From: Lachnospiraceae bacterium
Lineage (GTDB): Bacteria > Bacillota > Clostridia > Lachnospirales > Lachnospiraceae
Assembly (NCBI GenBank): GCA_014804495.1
Contig: JAAUZS010000142.1
Coordinates: 34,280 to 51,662 of the forward strand
DNA length: 17,383 nt
Direction of reading: 5' to 3'
Shown: one piece after another, positions 13,569 to 17,383 of the stretch
Position numbering within the stretch: the stretch's first letter is position 1
Layout of the letters: every line of letters begins with the position of its first letter
Position numbers and translations under genes: made by a program
The notes under the pieces: generated by a model
Told to the model about the DNA's origin: nothing
What the model saw: the letters and a program-made list of their open reading frames with translations, nothing else
The model's database searches: none

Positions 13569-14510
13569 ATGAGCAAGAATAAGTCGGCGGCTGTCAGACC
13601 GGATGTAATGACGGCAAGGCCACTGAAAAGACGTTTAATGGACAACTGGCAGTTATACGCAATGCTGCTTGTTCCGGTTGCACTAACGATTATTTATAAG
13701 TACATACCTATGTATGGTATACAGATCGCTTTTAGGGATTATAAGGCGAGTCGTGGATTCATGGGGAGTGAATGGGTCGGATTTGAATGGTTTACACGAT
13801 TCTTTAGCGCGCCAACCTTTGGACGTATGATGAAAAATACGATACTTTTGAGCTTTTTCAGTTTGTTATGGAGCTTTCCGATTCCTATCATTCTGGCATT
13901 GATGCTGAATCAGATGAGGTTCCAGCGTTTCAAGAGAGTTACGCAGACAGTGTTGTATGCGCCGCACTTTATTTCCACGATGGTTATCTGCGGTATGATT
14001 CGTATCTTCTTAAGTCCTTCCGGTGGTTTGATTAACCTGATAGCGGGAACCGGCGTTGACTTCCTGACAGAATCCGGAGCATTCCGAACGATTTACATAG
14101 CTTCTGGCATATGGCAGGATGCAGGATGGGGTATCATCGTTTACATGGCTACGTTATCTAATGTTGACACTTCTTTATATGAAGCGGCGAAAGTAGATGG
14201 AGCATCTTTGTTCCAGAGAATCCTAAACATTGATATACCGGCGCTTACATCTATTATGGTTCTGAATTTGATTATGAGTGCGGGCGGTCTGATGAATGTA
14301 GGATTCGAAAAAGTGTGGCTGCTGCAGACGGATTTGAATAAAGCTACAAGCGACGTAATTGCCGTTTATGTTTATCAACAAGGTATAGAACGGGCTAAAT
14401 ACAGTTATTCTACGGCAGTAGGTTTGTTCAATACGGCAATTAATATTCTCTTGCTCGTTGTTGTTAATAAGGTGGCAAAGAGAATATCTGAAGATACAAG
14501 CTTTATATAG
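13569..14510 (+). CDS. Sugar ABC transporter permease, LplB/YteP type
   Basis: A 313-residue inner-membrane permease with about six hydrophobic helices (the first at 28-46). The family signature YGIQIAFRDYKASRGFMGS (49-67) and VGFEWFTRFF identify the LplB group, which imports oligosaccharides. The EAA loop that docks with the ATPase is YEAAKVDGASLFQRILNIDI (204-223). It forms a heterodimer with the next gene product. AAGGAG lies seven bases before the ATG. The stop is immediately followed by the ribosome site of the second permease gene, so the pair is co-translated. No ATPase gene is in the window; such systems usually share an MsmX-type ATPase (established for relatives, inferred here). Confidence 0.93.
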   Translation: MSKNKSAAVRPDVMTARPLKRRLMDNWQLYAMLLVPVALTIIYKYIPMYGIQIAFRDYKASRGFMGSEWVGFEWFTRFFSAPTFGRMMKNTILLSFFSLLWSFPIPIILALMLNQMRFQRFKRVTQTVLYAPHFISTMVICGMIRIFLSPSGGLINLIAGTGVDFLTESGAFRTIYIASGIWQDAGWGIIVYMATLSNVDTSLYEAAKVDGASLFQRILNIDIPALTSIMVLNLIMSAGGLMNVGFEKVWLLQTDLNKATSDVIAVYVYQQGIERAKYSYSTAVGLFNTAINILLLVVVNKVAKRISEDTSFI

Positions 14511-14520
14511 GAGGTGTGAT

Positions 14521-15429
14521 ATGAACGCAAAAACGAAATCAGGAAAGCTGACAGGACTTTCTGAAAAAAGCAGTGACCTTATTCTGGTGGTTATATGTGC
14601 CTTTATCCTGTTTATAGTTGCATATCCATTGTATTATATATTGATTGCTTCTGTATCAAATCCGTATGATGTATATGCGGGCAAGACTTTTCTTCTGCCA
14701 AGCCAGTTTACTCTGGACGGTTATAAGTCGGTATTTGCTGACCCTCAGATTTTGACAGGACTTATAAACAGTTTTAAATATACAATAATCGGTACGGTTT
14801 TTTCTGTCGTAGTGCTTTATCTGGCAGCGTATCCTTTGAGTGTTAAGGACCTTCCCGGCAGAAAATGGATTAGCATCTTATTTATAATTACTATGTATTT
14901 TGGCGGTGGTATGGTTCCTACCTATCTGGTAGTAAAACAGACCGGACTGATTAATAATATCTGGGCTCTTTTCCTTCCCGGAGGCGTTGGTGTCGGCAAT
15001 ATGATTATTGTAAGAAATTTCTTTGAGAACAGTATTCCAAAAGAAATGATAGAAGCAGCGGAAATAGACGGCGCTTCCAAATGGACCACATTTATTAAAA
15101 TCGTAGTGCCCTTAAGCCGTTCCATTATGGCAGTTATGGTAGTATTCAGTATGGTAGCTTACTGGAATGATTGGTTCACGGCTATGATTTATCTGCCGTC
15201 ACCGAACAAGGCTCCATTGCCGCTTGTTTTGAGAAATATACTGATAAAGAGTTCTGCCAGTGCAAGTCAGGCAAGCACTATATCCGGTGGATTTGCCGAA
15301 TTGAATAGAATGACGGAGATGATTAAGTTTTCATCTATTATTATAGCGGCGCTGCCAATGCTTATTATTTATCCGTTTGTACAGAAATACTTTGAAAAAG
15401 GCTTCATGGCCGGTGCGGTTAAGGGTTAA
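14521..15429 (+). CDS. Sugar ABC transporter permease, YtcP/LplC (CUT1) type
   Basis: A 302-residue permease with about six membrane helices (first at 19-42: LILVVICAFILFIVAYPLYY). The EAA loop is IEAAEIDGASKWTTFIKIVV (177-196), the ATPase contact. FVQKYFEKGFMAGAVKG at the end is the typical C-terminus of this family. The ATG at 14521 has AGGAGGTG four bases upstream; an open frame extends back to an ATG at 14458 inside the first permease gene, but without a ribosome site. It is second in the operon, ten bases after the first permease gene, and probably forms the translocation pore with it. Confidence 0.93.
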   Translation: MNAKTKSGKLTGLSEKSSDLILVVICAFILFIVAYPLYYILIASVSNPYDVYAGKTFLLPSQFTLDGYKSVFADPQILTGLINSFKYTIIGTVFSVVVLYLAAYPLSVKDLPGRKWISILFIITMYFGGGMVPTYLVVKQTGLINNIWALFLPGGVGVGNMIIVRNFFENSIPKEMIEAAEIDGASKWTTFIKIVVPLSRSIMAVMVVFSMVAYWNDWFTAMIYLPSPNKAPLPLVLRNILIKSSASASQASTISGGFAELNRMTEMIKFSSIIIAALPMLIIYPFVQKYFEKGFMAGAVKG

Positions 15430-15449
15430 AGCAGAAAGGAAATAAAATT

Positions 15450-17135
15450 ATGAGAAAGTTGAAAGAATGCAATTATGGTAAAAAGCTTGCAGTCTGCACG
15501 CTTGCGGCAGGTTTTGCACTATCAGTAACGGCATGCGGAAATAAAGATTACGGTCATCATGAAAAGGGTGTTGCAAATACGGATACTTCTCAGACAAAGT
15601 TTGCAATTATGGGCGGACAGAGCGCTCTGAGCAAGGGTTATGATGACAATGTGGTTTTAAATCAGCTTATGGAGGATACGGGAATCAATATAGAGTGGAC
15701 TACTATGAGCGAATCGCTTGGTGAGCAGGTCAATATCCGTATTGCCGGTGATGAGCTCCCGGATGCTTTTATGGGTGTCGGATTCAGTAATTATGACATA
15801 TCACGTTACGGTGATGACGGGACATTTATTGACTTGACGCCTTATCTGACGGAAGAATATATGCCAAATTTGAGCAAGATTCTGGAGGAGAATCCGGATA
15901 TCCGCAGTGCAATTACAATGGATGACGGATATATTTATGGACTTCCCGCAGGAGAACGTATGGGAACGGCAGGTATAGGTGCACCTGAGGATTACAGTAT
16001 TTTCTCAATTCCGCAGTTTGCCATGATTAATAAGGCCTGGTTGGATGATTTGGGACTGGAAGTGCCTACTACATTGGATGAGCTCCATGATGCGCTACAG
16101 GCTTTTAAAGATAATGACATGAGCGCGAAATATTATGGAAATGCTCCGGGAAGCACCATTCCCATGAGTACGGGTTTTGACCAATGGTGCTGGGGACAGA
16201 ATATTTTCTATGCAGGTTTTGGTTTTACAAACTGGCCGAATGATGTATGCAACGATTTGGTTCTCAATGCTGACGGAAAAGTGGAATTTATGTGTGTGAC
16301 AGATGAGTATCGTAAAGCTGTTACTTATTTCCACGACTGGTATGCAGACGGTCTGATGGATCTTGAGATGTTCAGCCAATCCGATACGCAGCTGATTTCT
16401 AAATGTTCACAGGGATATGTTGGAGTTTCAACATGGTGGTATATTGAAGAATTAATGGGAGATTATGCAGATGATTATGTATTCCTGCCGATTTTAGACG
16501 GTCCTGACGGCACTCACAATGTGACGATTCGTACCGGTGGTGGAATCAACAGTGGACAGCTTAATATCACCAAGGCGTGTAAAAGCCCTGCAAACCTTTT
16601 GAAATTCTATGATATGTGGTATGACCCGGAAATCGTTATGCAGCTTCAGTACGGTCCAATAGGGACATACTTTACGGCACAGGATGAGGATGGCGTATGG
16701 CTGAGTATTTCGGATGAAGAAAGTCGTGAGAAATATGGAAAAGGTTCCGGAGAGTTGAAGGGAGAGTGCGAAGTGGCAGGACCGAAGCTGATTCTCAGTG
16801 ATTACTATCTCACAACATTCAAGATGGAGGATCGTGCCATTGAGCGTCTGACAGATTTGTATGAATTCTGGATGCCTTATGTAGATAATAGAACTACTTA
16901 TCCAATAGACTGTGTATTCACGGGAAGAGAACTGGATGATATCGACTGGTATAAGGGTAGCTTTGAAAGCGCTGTGGCAGAGCAGGAAGGACTGTGGATT
17001 AAAAACGGCGGACCGACGGATGAAGAGTGGGAAGCCTATATTAGGCATTTGAGAGACAAATGCGGTATGGATAAACTTTTGGAAGTATATCAGAATGCGT
17101 ATGACCGCTATTCAGGTGCGAATAGCGCAGAGTAA
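15450..17135 (+). CDS. Sugar ABC transporter solute-binding lipoprotein, LplA/YtcQ-like
   Basis: A 561-residue extracellular lipoprotein. The signal peptide (charged to residue 12, hydrophobic 13-26) ends in lipobox VTAC (C29). The mature protein is an extracellular solute-binding protein of the large (about 500-560 residue) class that works with LplB/YtcP permeases: an early KFAIMGGQSAL strand, MEDTGINIEWT, DELPDAF, and many aromatic residues (WWYIEE, DQWCWGQ) suited to stacking on sugars. It would capture the substrate and deliver it to the two permeases. AAAGGAAA lies upstream of the ATG, 20 bp after the second permease gene. The adjoining GH32 gene suggests fructose-containing oligosaccharides or sucrose as ligand; the ligand itself is inference. 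Confidence 0.92.
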   Translation: MRKLKECNYGKKLAVCTLAAGFALSVTACGNKDYGHHEKGVANTDTSQTKFAIMGGQSALSKGYDDNVVLNQLMEDTGINIEWTTMSESLGEQVNIRIAGDELPDAFMGVGFSNYDISRYGDDGTFIDLTPYLTEEYMPNLSKILEENPDIRSAITMDDGYIYGLPAGERMGTAGIGAPEDYSIFSIPQFAMINKAWLDDLGLEVPTTLDELHDALQAFKDNDMSAKYYGNAPGSTIPMSTGFDQWCWGQNIFYAGFGFTNWPNDVCNDLVLNADGKVEFMCVTDEYRKAVTYFHDWYADGLMDLEMFSQSDTQLISKCSQGYVGVSTWWYIEELMGDYADDYVFLPILDGPDGTHNVTIRTGGGINSGQLNITKACKSPANLLKFYDMWYDPEIVMQLQYGPIGTYFTAQDEDGVWLSISDEESREKYGKGSGELKGECEVAGPKLILSDYYLTTFKMEDRAIERLTDLYEFWMPYVDNRTTYPIDCVFTGRELDDIDWYKGSFESAVAEQEGLWIKNGGPTDEEWEAYIRHLRDKCGMDKLLEVYQNAYDRYSGANSAE

Positions 17136-17146
17136 GTGTAATGTAC

Positions 17147-17182
17147 CGAAAAGATATGTCTTGTGAAGGGCATATCTTTTCG
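17147..17182. terminator. Strong hairpin after the binding-protein gene
   Basis: CGAAAAGATATG (17147-17158) and CATATCTTTTCG (17171-17182) form a perfect 12-bp stem with a 12-base loop, 12 bp after the stop. The following bases are AT-rich without a T-run, so termination may be partial or it may protect the upstream mRNA so that more binding protein than enzyme is made. Confidence 0.55.
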
Positions 17183-17279
17183 ATTATAATATCAATATAA
17201 AGAAATAACCGAAGACTTATAAGAAGGGCATGGTTATTGTGTTGAAAATTTAAGGTTATGGAAAGGTATGGATATTGTT

Positions 17280-17383
17280 ATGACAAGTCAGACTTTACGT
17301 GAAGCAAGAAAATATGAGGAAGCTTCAGAAAAATTGATTGCATCTAATGACCGTCCGGCATTTCATTTGTCCGCACGAACAGG
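17280..17383 (+). CDS. GH32 beta-fructosidase family enzyme, N-terminal fragment (truncated by window)
   Basis: Thirty-four codons are visible, open to the window edge. MTSQTLREARKYEEASEK is a hydrophilic start with no signal peptide, followed by RPAFHLSARTG, which in GH32 sucrases and fructanases directly precedes the W-M-N-D-P-N-G active-site motif, cut off here. The predicted role is hydrolysis of sucrose, sucrose-6-phosphate or fructo-oligosaccharides inside the cell after uptake by the upstream transporter. Start is uncertain: an in-frame ATG at 17268 is the alternative; GGAAAGG lies 13 bases before 17280. The call rests on a short stretch and operon context. Confidence 0.68.
   Translation, partial: MTSQTLREARKYEEASEKLIASNDRPAFHLSART

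Noticed and set aside
14458..14520. Upstream start for the second permease
   Set aside because: The ATG at 14458 lies inside the first permease gene with no ribosome site, while AGGAGGTG stands directly before the ATG at 14521.

Overview
The window looks like a low-to-moderate GC Firmicute of class Clostridia, most likely a gut Lachnospiraceae member. This is inferred from three things: the conserved cysE-cysS-mrnC-rlmB-sigH gene order known from Bacillus and Clostridia, strong GGAGG-type ribosome binding sites, and LplB/YtcP-type sugar ABC transporter genes. The species is not identified.

Region 1 (1-5248) is a housekeeping cluster on the + strand: the 3' end of cysE, then cysS, mrnC (overlapping cysS), rlmB, a secreted SGNH/GDSL hydrolase with acidic repeats at both ends, and sigH. 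The hydrolase sits where Bacillus has yacP/rae1. Folded palindromic repeat elements lie between mrnC and rlmB and across the rlmB stop codon.

Region 2 (5271-6750) holds tRNA-Thr(GGU) with its own promoter. It is followed by a 1.3-kb cassette bounded by an exact 43-bp direct repeat of the tRNA 3' half. The cassette carries a HicB-like protein, a DUF2281-type antitoxin and a PIN-domain (VapC-like) toxin, but no integrase. A second terminator directly after the truncated tRNA copy looks like the original tRNA terminator, displaced by the insertion. This tRNA-anchored, integrase-less toxin-antitoxin islet is the most interesting structure in the window.

Region 3 (6751-10617) has a degenerate EAL-HDOD signalling protein ending in a clear terminator, then a HAD-family hydrolase and a cytoplasmic GH13 alpha-glucosidase-type enzyme.

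Region 4 (10623-13176, - strand) has a LacI-family repressor followed by two genes of unknown function, a one-pass membrane protein and a lipoprotein.

Region 5 (13177-17383, + strand) is a sugar-uptake locus: an intergenic control region with a good promoter and two matching LacI-type half-palindromes, two ABC permeases, a lipoprotein solute-binding protein, a strong hairpin, and the first codons of a probable GH32 beta-fructosidase. The simplest reading is a LacI-regulated importer for sucrose or fructo-oligosaccharides that are cleaved inside the cell by the GH32 enzyme. The transporter ATPase is not encoded here and is probably a shared MsmX-type protein.
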